Virus record (IMG/VR): IMGVR_UViG_3300042402_000931 | Coordinates: 1 to 29,474 of that record | Length of the DNA stretch: 29,474 nucleotides | Source: a virus | Reading direction: 5' to 3' (one strand) | Shown here: one piece after another, positions 11,220-18,983 of the stretch | Layout of the letters: each line of letters starts with the position of its first letter | How positions within the stretch are numbered: position 1 is the first letter of the stretch | Notes under the pieces: model-generated | The model's database searches: none | What the model was told of the DNA's origin: nothing | What the model saw: only the letters and a program-made list of their open reading frames with translations | Made by a program: the position numbers and the translations under genes

Positions 11220-13237
11220 CAGACGTTAACTGGGGACCGACAGGTCAACTCGTCTACGAACGAACCTACAGCCGGGTCAAACCGGACGGCACCAAAGAAA
11301 CGTGGCCCGAAACCGTCGAGCGGGTGGTGGACGGCAACCTCGCCCTGGTCGATGCACGCCACCAACTGCCCGGTGAGCGGGAGAAACTCATCGAAATGAT
11401 GAGCAACTTCCAGGTGCTGCCAGCCGGCCGGCACATCTGGGCCTCAGGGGTCACCAACGCCCAGCACCTCTTCAACTGCTGGGTGGCGGGGTGGACCGAT
11501 AAGCCCTCTGACCATTTCGAATTCACGTTTATGAGGCTCATGGAAGGTGGCGGGGTCGGGGCGAACTACTCCAACAAATACCTGGCCCAGTACCCGGCGG
11601 TGAAGAACGCACTCAAAGTCGAAATCGTTTGCGACGAAGAGCACCCGGACTACCAGGAGCTAGCCAAGGCCGGGTTGCTGTCAATCGACTACAACTCTGA
11701 CTGGGCGGGTGCCTTCCAGATCGAAGACTCCCGTGAGGGCTGGGCTGCCGCCCTGGTCGATCTGATCGACACCCATTACCGGGACGGTGTCGAGCACGAT
11801 CACCGGGTGTATGACGTGACCAGGGTGCGGCCTGCCGGGGCGAAGCTGAAAACCTTCGGTGGTCGGGCATCGGGGCCGATGCCGTTGGCGAAGATGCTGC
11901 GGGAAGTGTCCACGGTGTTGACCGGCAAGGTCGGTGCCATGCTGACTGGGATCGACGGCATGGAGATTGACCACGCTATCGCGCAGTGCGTGGTGGCCGG
12001 TGGTGTGCGCCGGTCGGCCCGTATGGCAATGATGCACTGGGCTGACCCCCAGATCGAACAGTTCATGTTCATCAAGCAAGAGTCGCTGTCTCATTGGACA
12101 ACGAACATCTCTGTGGAACTGGATGACACTTTCTGGTATCAGGCCAAGCAAGGGCCGGCGTGGCACGCGTCCAAAGTTCTGGAACGCATGACCGATGGGA
12201 TGGTCAGGAACGGGGAACCGGGATTCTGGGACTCAAGCCTGTCGAACGTCGGGGAACCCAACCCTGTTGTGTGTACAAACCCTTGCGGTGAAATCACTTT
12301 GGAGCCGTGGGAGCCGTGCAATCTGGGGCACGTCAACATGGCGGGGTTCCTAACCCCATCAGGTAAAACTGATTACCTCAGTTTGTTGGACGCTCACCGG
12401 CTGATGACACGGTTCCTGATCCGGGCAACTTTCAGTGAGGTCGGTGACCCCAAGAGCCGCGAGGTTTTGGACCGTAACCGGCGCATCGGTGTCGGGCATT
12501 TCGGTGTCGCCAGCTTCCTCGCCCTGATCGGGAAGAAATACTCCAAAGCACCAGCGGATAAGCATTTCAAGAACCTGCTGCGTGAGCTTGCCAGGGAGGT
12601 TGACCGGTCAGCGGAGGAGTTCTGCCATGACCTGAGAATCCCTGTACCAGTGAAGAAGAGGACGATTGCACCCACGGGCACCATTGCCAAGATGCCGGGG
12701 GTCAGCGAGGGTGTGCATCCGATCTTCGCGAAGTATTTTATTCGCCGGGTGCGGTTGTCGAAGGTCGACCCTGATCAGGTCAGCATGGCTGAGAAGTACG
12801 CCGTTGAGGGTTTCCTAGTCGAGGACGACATGTACGCGGACAACACGTCCGTGGTGTCGATCCCTACCAAGGACAGTCTCGTTGAGGCTGTGGTGGACCG
12901 GTTCGGTCGGGACGGCGAGGAAATTGTGGAGGCCGCAGATGACCTGTCATTGAAGGAGATGCTGGCGTTCCAGGCGTTGTACCAGACGCACTGGGCTGAT
13001 AACGCTGTGAGTTTCACGGCGAACGTCGATCCCGCCCAGTACAAGGGGCAGGAGGTGGAGCAGGAGATTGTGCGGTTCGCCGGCAAGCTCAAGGGTGCCA
13101 CCATCTTCCCCGAAGCGTCGATGCCTCAGGCACCGTACGAACGCCTGACCAAAGAAGAATACGAGGCCGCTCAGGCGAAGCAGATCGCTGACGGTGTCGA
13201 TGAGGAATGCGGCACCGGTGGGTGCCCTGTCCGTTAA
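11216..13237 (+). CDS. Class II (adenosylcobalamin-dependent) ribonucleotide reductase, monomeric type
   Basis: 673 residues. The signature NPCGEI puts the thiyl-forming cysteine at C357 and glutamate at E359. The reducible pair is C88 (LFNCWV) and C368, and the 11-residue gap from C357 to C368 equals that between C408 and C419 in the Lactobacillus leichmannii enzyme. APTGTI is present, as is a C-terminal redox pair in CGTGGCPVR. This matches L5 gp50. The enzyme converts ribonucleotides to deoxyribonucleotides for phage DNA synthesis without oxygen or a second subunit, using host cobalamin. It lies in an operon with NrdH-like, DUF3310 and dCMP deaminase genes. Confidence 0.95.
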   Translation: MTDVNWGPTGQLVYERTYSRVKPDGTKETWPETVERVVDGNLALVDARHQLPGEREKLIEMMSNFQVLPAGRHIWASGVTNAQHLFNCWVAGWTDKPSDHFEFTFMRLMEGGGVGANYSNKYLAQYPAVKNALKVEIVCDEEHPDYQELAKAGLLSIDYNSDWAGAFQIEDSREGWAAALVDLIDTHYRDGVEHDHRVYDVTRVRPAGAKLKTFGGRASGPMPLAKMLREVSTVLTGKVGAMLTGIDGMEIDHAIAQCVVAGGVRRSARMAMMHWADPQIEQFMFIKQESLSHWTTNISVELDDTFWYQAKQGPAWHASKVLERMTDGMVRNGEPGFWDSSLSNVGEPNPVVCTNPCGEITLEPWEPCNLGHVNMAGFLTPSGKTDYLSLLDAHRLMTRFLIRATFSEVGDPKSREVLDRNRRIGVGHFGVASFLALIGKKYSKAPADKHFKNLLRELAREVDRSAEEFCHDLRIPVPVKKRTIAPTGTIAKMPGVSEGVHPIFAKYFIRRVRLSKVDPDQVSMAEKYAVEGFLVEDDMYADNTSVVSIPTKDSLVEAVVDRFGRDGEEIVEAADDLSLKEMLAFQALYQTHWADNAVSFTANVDPAQYKGQEVEQEIVRFAGKLKGATIFPEASMPQAPYERLTKEEYEAAQAKQIADGVDEECGTGGCPVR

Positions 13238-13287
13238 CCCAGACCCAGCAATCCCGCTGTGTCTAACCACGAAAGAAAGATAAGTAA

Positions 13288-13300
13288 TTTGACTGTGAAC
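13288..13300 (+). promoter_or_regulatory. Stoperator-like 13-mer, site 13
   Basis: TTTGACTGTGAAC; its TTG at 13289 is the probable start codon of the next gene. Confidence 0.65.
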
Positions 13301-13762
13301 GATGTCGATCCGTTTGACCTTGTCGATACCGATGACACCGCACCGGAGCCGTTCTCCGATCCGGCCCCGGTGAAGAAGGTCGCGAAGAAGGCGGCTGCCA
13401 AGCCGCCGTCTGACCGTGAGGGTGTGACGGTCACCCTGAAGGGCGGTGCGGGTTTTGACGCACCGTGGATCGTGATCCACGCCGCTGACCTGGAAGACGC
13501 TTACGAGCAGGTTTCCGGGGACAACGCCACGCTGTTGGCGAAGCTGATGGATCGTGCGAAGGCTGCGGCCAAGCACTTCACCGGGGGTGAGGCCAGCCCT
13601 GCACGTCCTGCGCCTGCGGTTGCTTCGGCACCGCCGGCCGGTGCCGGTGAACCTCCCGGCCCTGACTGGACGTTCAAGTCCGGTATCGGCAAGACCGGGA
13701 AGCCGTGGAAAGCGTGGATGCCGCCTCGCGGCTCTGACGAACAGCCGGTGTGGATTCGATGA
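13289..13762 (+). CDS. Actinophage hypothetical protein with Lys/Ala/Pro-rich linkers, 157 aa
   Basis: TTG 13289 is chosen because GAAAGAAAG (13271-13279) lies nine bases upstream; GTG 13259 in the same frame has no ribosome site. The acidic N-terminus (VDPFDLVDTDD) is followed by a Lys/Ala linker (KKVAKKAAAK), a conserved folded core (VTVTLKGGAGFDAPWIVIHA) and a Pro/Ala linker, ending FKSGIGKTGKPWKAWMPP. This core and ending occur in many actinophage proteins encoded near DNA polymerase; a single-stranded-DNA-related role is possible but I cannot show it. A hairpin follows the stop. Confidence 0.75.
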   Translation: MTVNDVDPFDLVDTDDTAPEPFSDPAPVKKVAKKAAAKPPSDREGVTVTLKGGAGFDAPWIVIHAADLEDAYEQVSGDNATLLAKLMDRAKAAAKHFTGGEASPARPAPAVASAPPAGAGEPPGPDWTFKSGIGKTGKPWKAWMPPRGSDEQPVWIR

Positions 13763-13768
13763 CTGGCA

Positions 13769-13792
13769 GGGGAGGGCCTTCGGGCCCTCCCC
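13769..13792 (+). terminator. UUCG-capped hairpin between two replication genes
   Basis: A perfect 10-bp stem, GGGGAGGGCC with GGCCCTCCCC, capped by TTCG (a very stable C-UUCG-G tetraloop). There is no T run downstream (GTCCCACC follows), so it may be a weak terminator, an mRNA-stabilising stem or an attenuator before the polymerase gene at 13814. Confidence 0.6.
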
Positions 13793-13813
13793 GTCCCACC
13801 GACTAGGAGGCAC

Positions 13814-15598
13814 ATGAGAGAACACAAACGTGACATCGGTGGGCAACCCGTGGTGATCCGTGCAGTAGAAACCGAAGAAGACCTGGAGGAGTTCCGTGCA
13901 TTTATCAGAGCAAACATCGCGGGAGTTGGAGTCGATTCTGAAACAACAGGGCTCGATATTTATTCAGGTGGATTCCGGTGCCGGCTCGTACAGTTTGGAA
14001 CTGCATCCCTTGCGTACGTCGTACCTGTCGAACGCGGTGGACGGTTTGCGGAAGATGTTCGGTTGGCCCTCAAGGGGTTACAGTCGCTCACGCTCCACAA
14101 CGCCGCCTACGATCTTCAGGTTTTCGACCGGGCCCTAGGCGTACCGATGGAGTTGCTGTGGCCGAAGGTGCGGGACACCCGTGTCCTCGCGCACCTGATC
14201 GACCCTCGCGGCCAGGACGAGGGCGGTATCGGCCACGGTTTGGAAGGGCTCACACGGTTTTACATCGACCCGCTGGTCGCGGACGGTGTCAAAACCCTGA
14301 TGACCGATCTAGCTAAAACACATAAGACTACGAAGTCTGAAATCTGGAAGACCGTGGACTACGACGATCCGCACTACCAACTGTATTCCGGGATGGACCC
14401 CATTCTGGCGGTGCGGTTGGCGCAGAAGCTGCGCCCTCTCGTACCGAAGGAGTCCACACATCTGATCCGGTACGAGCACCGTGTGGCGGCTGTGTGCTCG
14501 TACATGGAACGCACCGGGTTTTTGTTGGACATGGAGTACACCAAGCAGTTGTCAGAGGAACTTGTTGACGCTGAGTTGGCGTACGAGTGGAAAGCGAAAT
14601 CGTTTGGGTGTGAGAACGTCAACTCCACGGAGCAAGTGGCGGACATTCTGGAAGCCAGGGGTGTGCGGATCAAAGAACGCACACCGTCCGGGCGGCGGAA
14701 GGTGGACAAGGTTCTTCTGGGCTCTTTGGTGGAGGCCGGGGATGAGTTCGCTGAGGCTGTCATGGAAGCGAAAAAGGCCCGCAAATGGCGTATGACGTGG
14801 GTTGAGGGATTCCTGGTAGGTGCGGACCCTACCGGGCGTTGTCATGCCTCTATCAACCCGCTGAGGGCCCGTACGGCACGCATGAGCATCACTGGCATAC
14901 CCGCACAGACCCTGCCGGCCGGGGACTCCACAATCCGACGTTGTTTCCTCGCAGACGACGGTCAGGTCATGGCATCCGTGGACTACCAAGCACAAGAACT
15001 GCGTGTGCTTGCGGCGCTGTCGGGTGACCGGACGATGCAAGGTGCGTTCCGCACTGGGGCGGACCTACACCAGATCACCGCCGACGCATCGGGGGTGAGC
15101 CGGAAGGTCGGCAAAACGGTGAACTTCGCTTACGTGTACGGGTCGGGGCCGAAGAACATCGCTAACCAGTGCGGTATTGACGTGGACACCGCGAAGAAAG
15201 TGATTGCGGGTTTCGAGCAGGCGTACCCACGGGTCAAACAGTTGTCCCAATCCTTGCAACAACAAGCACGCAGGGACGGGTTTGTGATGACACCGTCAGG
15301 GCGGCGGTTGCCGGTCGATCCTGAGCGGGCGTACTCCGCGCTGAACTACCTCATCCAATCGTCCAGCCGGGACATCACAGCCGGTGGGCTGCTCCGGTTA
15401 CATGACCAGGGGTTCACCCCATACCTGCGTTTACCGATCCACGACGAAGTGCTGTTATCAGTTCCAACTGATAAAGCGGAATGGGGTGCCCGACGAGTCG
15501 GGGAAATCATGGCAACGAACTTCAAAGGAGTTCACATCGGCACCGACGCTGAGGTCGGTGGCCGGTCATGGGGCAGTTTGTACGGATCAGATTACTGA
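13814..15598 (+). CDS. DNA polymerase I-like (family A) with 3'-5' exonuclease
   Basis: 594 residues, one fewer than L5 gp44. The N-terminal proofreading domain has the DxE motif (D41, E43 in VDSETTGLDI), LHNAAYDLQV and YSGMDPILAVR. The polymerase domain has motif A (ASVDYQAQELRVLA, near residue 390), motif B (RKVGKTVNFAYVYG, near 430) and motif C (LPIHDEVLLS, near 543). No 5'-3' exonuclease domain. It replicates phage DNA. ATG 13814 follows CTAGGAGG (13803-13810). A 13-base gap after its stop holds a ribosome site and operator-like site for the next gene. Confidence 0.95.
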   Translation: MREHKRDIGGQPVVIRAVETEEDLEEFRAFIRANIAGVGVDSETTGLDIYSGGFRCRLVQFGTASLAYVVPVERGGRFAEDVRLALKGLQSLTLHNAAYDLQVFDRALGVPMELLWPKVRDTRVLAHLIDPRGQDEGGIGHGLEGLTRFYIDPLVADGVKTLMTDLAKTHKTTKSEIWKTVDYDDPHYQLYSGMDPILAVRLAQKLRPLVPKESTHLIRYEHRVAAVCSYMERTGFLLDMEYTKQLSEELVDAELAYEWKAKSFGCENVNSTEQVADILEARGVRIKERTPSGRRKVDKVLLGSLVEAGDEFAEAVMEAKKARKWRMTWVEGFLVGADPTGRCHASINPLRARTARMSITGIPAQTLPAGDSTIRRCFLADDGQVMASVDYQAQELRVLAALSGDRTMQGAFRTGADLHQITADASGVSRKVGKTVNFAYVYGSGPKNIANQCGIDVDTAKKVIAGFEQAYPRVKQLSQSLQQQARRDGFVMTPSGRRLPVDPERAYSALNYLIQSSSRDITAGGLLRLHDQGFTPYLRLPIHDEVLLSVPTDKAEWGARRVGEIMATNFKGVHIGTDAEVGGRSWGSLYGSDY

Positions 15599-15604
15599 AA
15601 GGAA

Positions 15605-15617
15605 CTTGACAATGAAC
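15605..15617 (+). promoter_or_regulatory. Stoperator-like 13-mer, site 14
   Basis: CTTGACAATGAAC; its internal ATG (15612) is the start codon of the next gene. It is the rightmost site found, about 1.6 kb before the integrase. Confidence 0.65.
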
Positions 15618-15992
15618 GAACGTGAACTGGTAGACGAGTTGTACCAGATGTGGGCTAAGACCACCGCCGCCGGTAACGGCGGGTGGAACATCGAAGAAGA
15701 CGAAGAATCCACACACCCATACGTGGATGTCGTATCCATAGACACCGACGAATGGGAACAAACCATCGGATTCACCGTCAGTAAACCGGATGCGGATTTC
15801 ATCACCTCTGTGCATTCCGCTTTCCCTGAACTGGTGAGGTTGTTCCACAGTGCGTTGGACGAAGCTGACCGGGCCGATCACAACAAAGACGCACGCGAAT
15901 GCCGGATCGCTGAACTAGAAGTTGCTCTCGCTGAGGAACTGGCTCATGTCGCTGAATTGAAATCGGACCTGGAAGGGCTGATCGCACGATGA
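15612..15992 (+). CDS. Hypothetical protein with C-terminal coiled coil, 126 aa
   Basis: ATG 15612 follows GAAAGGAAC (15597-15605), and the start lies in a stoperator-like site. The N-terminal 80 residues look globular (VDELYQMWAKT, PYVDVVSIDTDEWEQTIGFTV). Residues about 85-124 form a charged heptad-like helix (ARECRIAELEVALAEELAHV). Family unknown; the coiled coil suggests oligomerisation. The end overlaps the next small membrane-protein gene by four bases. Confidence 0.75.
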   Translation: MNERELVDELYQMWAKTTAAGNGGWNIEEDEESTHPYVDVVSIDTDEWEQTIGFTVSKPDADFITSVHSAFPELVRLFHSALDEADRADHNKDARECRIAELEVALAEELAHVAELKSDLEGLIAR

Positions 15993-16108
15993 TCGGGATA
16001 ACCGCACTCGTCGCCGCACTGATCCTCGCCGGGGTAGGCGTCTTTGCCTACTTCGGCGGGTATTGGTATCAGCTTCTCAGCGGCAAGGACGAGGATGACC
16101 TGGAGTGA
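15989..16108 (+). CDS. Miniature membrane protein, 39 aa
   Basis: ATG 15989 overlaps the previous TGA; GGAAGGG lies upstream. Residues 2-25 (IGITALVAALILAGVGVFAY) form one transmembrane segment, followed by GGYWYQLLSG and an acidic tail. It overlaps the HNH gene by 14 bases. It is the third such single-pass miniprotein within the replication arm; the function is unknown. Confidence 0.6.
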   Translation: MIGITALVAALILAGVGVFAYFGGYWYQLLSGKDEDDLE

Positions 16109-16517
16109 ACACCCGTGCATTGAATGGCCTGGGCCTGTTAATGCTGATGGATATGGAATCCTGAATACAACAATCGACGGCGTACAGAAACGCTTTCGCC
16201 AGCATAGGGTTGTGTACGAGGCTGTCTTTGGAGAAATCCCAGACGGTCTAGTGCTTGACCATCTTTGCCGTAATCGTATCTGTTCGCAACCGTGGCACTT
16301 GGAACCTGTTACTCGGGGCGAGAATGTGAAACGGGGAATTGTGGGGGATGTGCAGCGCGCAAGACACGCGGCACGAACTCAGTGCAAGCATGGGCACGAA
16401 CTGTCCGGTGACAACGTGAAGATGAAAGTAGATGGGCATGGGGTTGAGTACAGAGAATGCGTCACATGCAGGAGAGAAATTAGCCGACGCTCGAAGGCAA
16501 AAGCCAAGCTGGGCTGA
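16095..16517 (+). CDS. HNH endonuclease, probably a selfish (homing-type) insertion
   Basis: 140 residues with an HNH_3-type core: FRQHRVVYEAVFGEIPDGLVLDH with D55/H56, C58, N60, C63 and H68 (CRNRICSQPWHLEPVT), then a second Cys group near the C-terminus (CKHGHEL and CVTC). Such free-standing enzymes nick or cut DNA and spread by homing. The DNA here is more AT-rich with different codon use (for example ATA, CAT, AAT) than neighbouring genes. It overlaps both neighbours: the membrane gene by 14 bases and the deaminase frame by 86 bases. ATG 16095 has GGACGAGG upstream. Confidence 0.88.
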   Translation: MTWSEHPCIEWPGPVNADGYGILNTTIDGVQKRFRQHRVVYEAVFGEIPDGLVLDHLCRNRICSQPWHLEPVTRGENVKRGIVGDVQRARHAARTQCKHGHELSGDNVKMKVDGHGVEYRECVTCRREISRRSKAKAKLG

Positions 16518-16893
16518 CTACTTCCTTGGCATTGCTGAAGCAGCTTCAAAGCGATCCTCTTGTGTTCGATCACAGGTAGGCGCGGCGGTTGTCAAGGACA
16601 ACCGTGTTCGCGCTCTTGGATACAACGATTCACCGGCAAGTACTCCTGGCTGTGAGGATTGCCCACGCAGGCTCTCAAAAGTAGAACCGGGTTCAAACTA
16701 TGACGAGGGAGTAGGCCAATGTCGGGCGATCCATGCCGAAGCCAATGCTCTTATTCACTGCGACAGAGAAGACCTCGTAGGTGCCACCTTGTACGTCACC
16801 AGGGAGCCGTGCTACGCCTGCGACAAACTGATCCAGGCTGCCGGCGTTCACGCGGTGGTGTGGCCTGACCCGAAGGAAGTTGGAAATGAGTGA
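16432..16893 (+). CDS. dCMP deaminase
   Basis: Cytidine/deoxycytidylate deaminase fold: the zinc ligand and catalytic residues H101 and E103 (HAEANAL), then C127 and C130 (PCYAC), with an extra Cys set (CEDC, QC) as in dCMP deaminases such as T4 gp cd. It makes dUMP from dCMP for the thymidylate pathway; no thyX is seen in the window. Recognisable family sequence begins only at about residue 24 (KPSWADYFLGIAEA). The first ~23 residues overlap the HNH gene, and no convincing ribosome site precedes ATG 16432, so the true start may have been displaced by HNH insertion. Confidence 0.9.
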   Translation: MGMGLSTENASHAGEKLADARRQKPSWADYFLGIAEAASKRSSCVRSQVGAAVVKDNRVRALGYNDSPASTPGCEDCPRRLSKVEPGSNYDEGVGQCRAIHAEANALIHCDREDLVGATLYVTREPCYACDKLIQAAGVHAVVWPDPKEVGNE

Positions 16894-17092
16894 CCTCCGC
16901 ACCCGCATCGCCGCCGCGCTGAGAACCGCCGACAGGAGAGTGGCAGGGTTTATCGGCTACGACGAAATGGCCGACGCGGTGATCGCGGAACTCAAACTCG
17001 AAAAGCAAACCCTCAACCGCGAGTTCTGGGGTGCCGCACCCAACGTCTACCGGTACATCACCGAATGGAAGGCCGACGATGAAACTGACTGA
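16886..17092 (+). CDS. Small actinophage protein, 68 aa
   Basis: ATG 16886 overlaps the deaminase stop; GAAGGAAG lies upstream. It starts MSDLRTRIAAALRTAD and continues with a helix (YDEMADAVIAELKLE). Similar N-termini occur in many actinophage minor proteins, but the function is unknown. It overlaps the next gene by 14 bases. Confidence 0.75.
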   Translation: MSDLRTRIAAALRTADRRVAGFIGYDEMADAVIAELKLEKQTLNREFWGAAPNVYRYITEWKADDETD

Positions 17093-17222
17093 ACTGATCC
17101 TGCAACTCCACACGATCATGTTGGAGAAGGGAAACCTGGACGTGATGCTGTGGGGCGAACAAGGCTGGGATGAACCCAGCCCGAAATACAGCGAGTTTTC
17201 AAAGTGGGTTGAACTCAACTAG
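17079..17222 (+). CDS. Small protein, 47 aa, unknown
   Basis: ATG 17079 lies within the end of the previous gene. The product has an N-terminal helix (MKLTELILQLHTIMLEKG) followed by DVMLWGEQGWDEP. It resembles a short phage family often found near integrase modules, but I cannot name it. The TAG at 17220-17222 is directly adjacent to the probable attP. Confidence 0.7.
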   Translation: MKLTELILQLHTIMLEKGNLDVMLWGEQGWDEPSPKYSEFSKWVELN

Positions 17223-17274
17223 TTTTTCACAAAGCGTGACACCTGATGTGTCATAGGTTACTGTTTGTGAAATG
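17223..17274 (+). other. Probable attP of the serine integrase
   Basis: A 48-base element at 17225-17272 is bounded by perfect 9-base inverted arms, TTTCACAAA (17225-17233) and TTTGTGAAA (17264-17272). Around the centre between 17248 and 17249, 16 of 24 paired positions are symmetric, and the central dinucleotide is GT. The size, end arms and GT centre parallel Bxb1 attP (48 bp, GT core). The right arm ends at the first base of the integrase ATG. An additional inner inverted pair, TGACAC (17238-17243) / GTGTCA (17248-17253), is offset by three bases. Confidence 0.72.
17237..17264 (+). promoter_or_regulatory. Candidate integrase promoter nested in attP (leaderless transcript)
   Basis: GTGACA (17237-17242), a 16-base spacer, and TACTGT (17259-17264). 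A start about seven bases later falls at the integrase ATG 17272, and there is no Shine-Dalgarno before that ATG, so a leaderless mRNA is suggested. The crossover centre (17248/17249) lies between the two hexamers. Confidence 0.5.
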
Positions 17275-18690
17275 CGTGTACTAGGCAGAATCCGGTTATC
17301 CAGACTCACAGACGAATCAACCTCCGCTGCACGTCAACGGCAGCTTATCGAACAATGGGCGCACGCCAACGCCCACGAAGTGGTCGGCTGGGCCGAAGAC
17401 CTAGATGTCTCCGGTTCAGTCGATCCCTTCGACACCCCAGCACTAGGACCCTGGCTCACACCGGACAAACAACAAGACTGGGACCTGCTGTGCGCGTGGA
17501 AGCTGGACCGGCTAGGCCGGGACTCCATCAGGCTCAACAAACTCTTCGGGTGGGCAATCGACAACAACAAAACGGTTGTGTCTTGCTCTGAGGGAATCGA
17601 CCTCTCAACGCCTGTCGGCCGGCTCATAGCGAACGTCATAGCGTTCCTAGCAGAAGGTGAACTTGAGGCCATCAGGGAGCGCACCAGAGCGTCCCGTAAA
17701 GCCCTCCTGCAAGCCGGCAGATGGACCGGAGGGTCAGTACCCTACGGGCTCCAAGCCGCACCCCTACACGGCGGCGGATGGACACTGGTACACAACCCAG
17801 ACACAGCCCCGATAATCCACCGCATCGTCCAGCAAGTCACTGACGGGCAACCCGTCAAGCTAGTAGCAGACAACCTCAACACAGAGGGCATCCCTTCCCC
17901 CACCGGGGTCAAGTGGCCGGCCAAAACGATCTGGAAAATCATCACCGCCAAATACCTCCTAGGGCACTCCACCTACGAGGGGAACACCGTGCGGGACCGG
18001 GAAGGTAAACCCATCTACGGGTCAGAACCACTACTCACACAAACCCAGTGGGATGCGCTGCAACGCGCCGTGGAAGAACGGCGGGCAGCCCCACGCCGGG
18101 TCAGCAAAACCTCACCCCTGCTGGGGGTGATCCTGTGCTGGGAATGCGGGGCAAACCTCTACCACCAATGCCACGTCAAAGAGAAAAAGTCATACCGGTA
18201 CTACTACTGCCGTGGCGGTCACACCGCGCACATCGAAGCGGTGATGGCAGAAACTCTGATCGAAGAAACATTCCTAAACGCTGTCAAAGAAACACCTGTT
18301 TTGGAGAAAGTGTTTCAGCCAGCGGAGAACCACCAAGCTGAATTAGACGAGGCGTACCGGGCTGTCGATGAACTCACAGCGTTACTAGGAACAATCAGTT
18401 CTGCTGGTATGCGTTCTAGGTTGAATGAGCAGATGCTTGCTTTGGACGGGCGGATAGAGGCGTTGGAGAAATTACCGGCCCGTGAACCAGGATGGGAATT
18501 CAAAGAAACCGGGGTGCTATTCAAAGACGCGTGGAACACAGGGACACAAGAACAACGCAGGGAACTGTTACTGCGTGCGGGGATCACCTACCGCACGAAA
18601 CGCACACCAGGCACTAAAATGATCCACGGGGAAATCTATATCCCTGATGAAATCCTCGACCGTCTGAACGCAAAAAATCCCCCCTCGTGA
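17272..18690 (+). CDS. Large serine integrase, Bxb1 type
   Basis: 472 residues. The N-terminal resolvase domain has catalytic S10 in RIRLSR, then RQRQLIEQW, AEDLDVSGSVDPFD and CAWKLDRLGRDSIRL; a recombinase domain follows (GGSVPYGLQ, NLNTEGIPSPTGVKW), then a zinc ribbon (CWECGANLYHQC with YRYYYC), a coiled-coil insertion, and a C-terminal segment with GWEFKETG. The start aligns residue for residue with Bxb1 integrase (MRALVVIRLSRVTD), which fixes ATG 17272. It integrates the phage by attP x attB recombination; excision needs an RDF, probably the metallophosphoesterase at 9505-10272. Its TGA lies in the loop of a terminator hairpin. Confidence 0.97.
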   Translation: MRVLGRIRLSRLTDESTSAARQRQLIEQWAHANAHEVVGWAEDLDVSGSVDPFDTPALGPWLTPDKQQDWDLLCAWKLDRLGRDSIRLNKLFGWAIDNNKTVVSCSEGIDLSTPVGRLIANVIAFLAEGELEAIRERTRASRKALLQAGRWTGGSVPYGLQAAPLHGGGWTLVHNPDTAPIIHRIVQQVTDGQPVKLVADNLNTEGIPSPTGVKWPAKTIWKIITAKYLLGHSTYEGNTVRDREGKPIYGSEPLLTQTQWDALQRAVEERRAAPRRVSKTSPLLGVILCWECGANLYHQCHVKEKKSYRYYYCRGGHTAHIEAVMAETLIEETFLNAVKETPVLEKVFQPAENHQAELDEAYRAVDELTALLGTISSAGMRSRLNEQMLALDGRIEALEKLPAREPGWEFKETGVLFKDAWNTGTQEQRRELLLRAGITYRTKRTPGTKMIHGEIYIPDEILDRLNAKNPPS

Positions 18691-18704
18691 GAGGGGGGGT
18701 TCTT
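18673..18704. terminator. Bidirectional terminator between integrase and structural arm
   Basis: CCCCCCTC (18679-18686) pairs with GAGGGGGG (18691-18698) around a GTGA loop that contains the integrase stop codon. AAAAAA on the left gives a U run for leftward transcripts, and TTCTTT on the right a weaker one for rightward transcripts. It separates two convergent operons. Confidence 0.85.
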
Positions 18705-18707
18705 TGC

Positions 18708-18974
18708 TTACTCTGGTTGGAACAGAATCTCCCAACCATCCAACCGTGGTTGGGCGTCTTTCCACTCGTCACCGCTGACGGTGTTTATCTTCCAAACAGG
18801 CAAACCATTCTGGCTAATACGAACGGCAACAGCGCCCGTTTCAGGGTCCTTCGCAATCGTCCCAACAACCGCACCTTCCGACACCAACCGGTGCGCCTCA
18901 AACACCCGGCGCACATCCTCCACAGACAAACCAGTAGCCTCAGCCACAGCCGTCAAAACAGCACCCTCAACCAC
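18708..18974 (-). CDS. Last gene of the structural operon, hypothetical, 88 aa
   Basis: Reading leftward from GTG 18974, five bases after AAGGAG; a GTG at 18980 would sit on the ribosome site itself. The product is helix first (LTAVAEATGLSVEDVRRVFEAHRLV, resembling a small helix-turn-helix), then a short beta part (GAVAVRISQNGLPVWKIN), ending FQPE. Cluster A genomes have similar small genes after the last tail gene, some of them head or tail accessory proteins. The HTH-like stretch may be coincidental. It ends at the terminator shared with the integrase. Confidence 0.75.
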   Translation of the reverse strand: MVEGAVLTAVAEATGLSVEDVRRVFEAHRLVSEGAVVGTIAKDPETGAVAVRISQNGLPVWKINTVSGDEWKDAQPRLDGWEILFQPE

Positions 18975-18983
18975 AAACACTCC

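Noticed and set aside
13259-13288. GTG 13259 as start of the gene before the polymerase
   Set aside because: No ribosome site upstream; TTG 13289 has GAAAGAAAG at good spacing.
4795-13300. Operators inside coding regions nearly always encode LTV(N/Y), suggesting selection on protein sequence
   Set aside because: Of the three frames, one contains TGA stops (TGA CTG TGA) and another gives F-D-x-E; the LTV frame is thus favoured for trivial reasons, and several examples are start-codon fusions.
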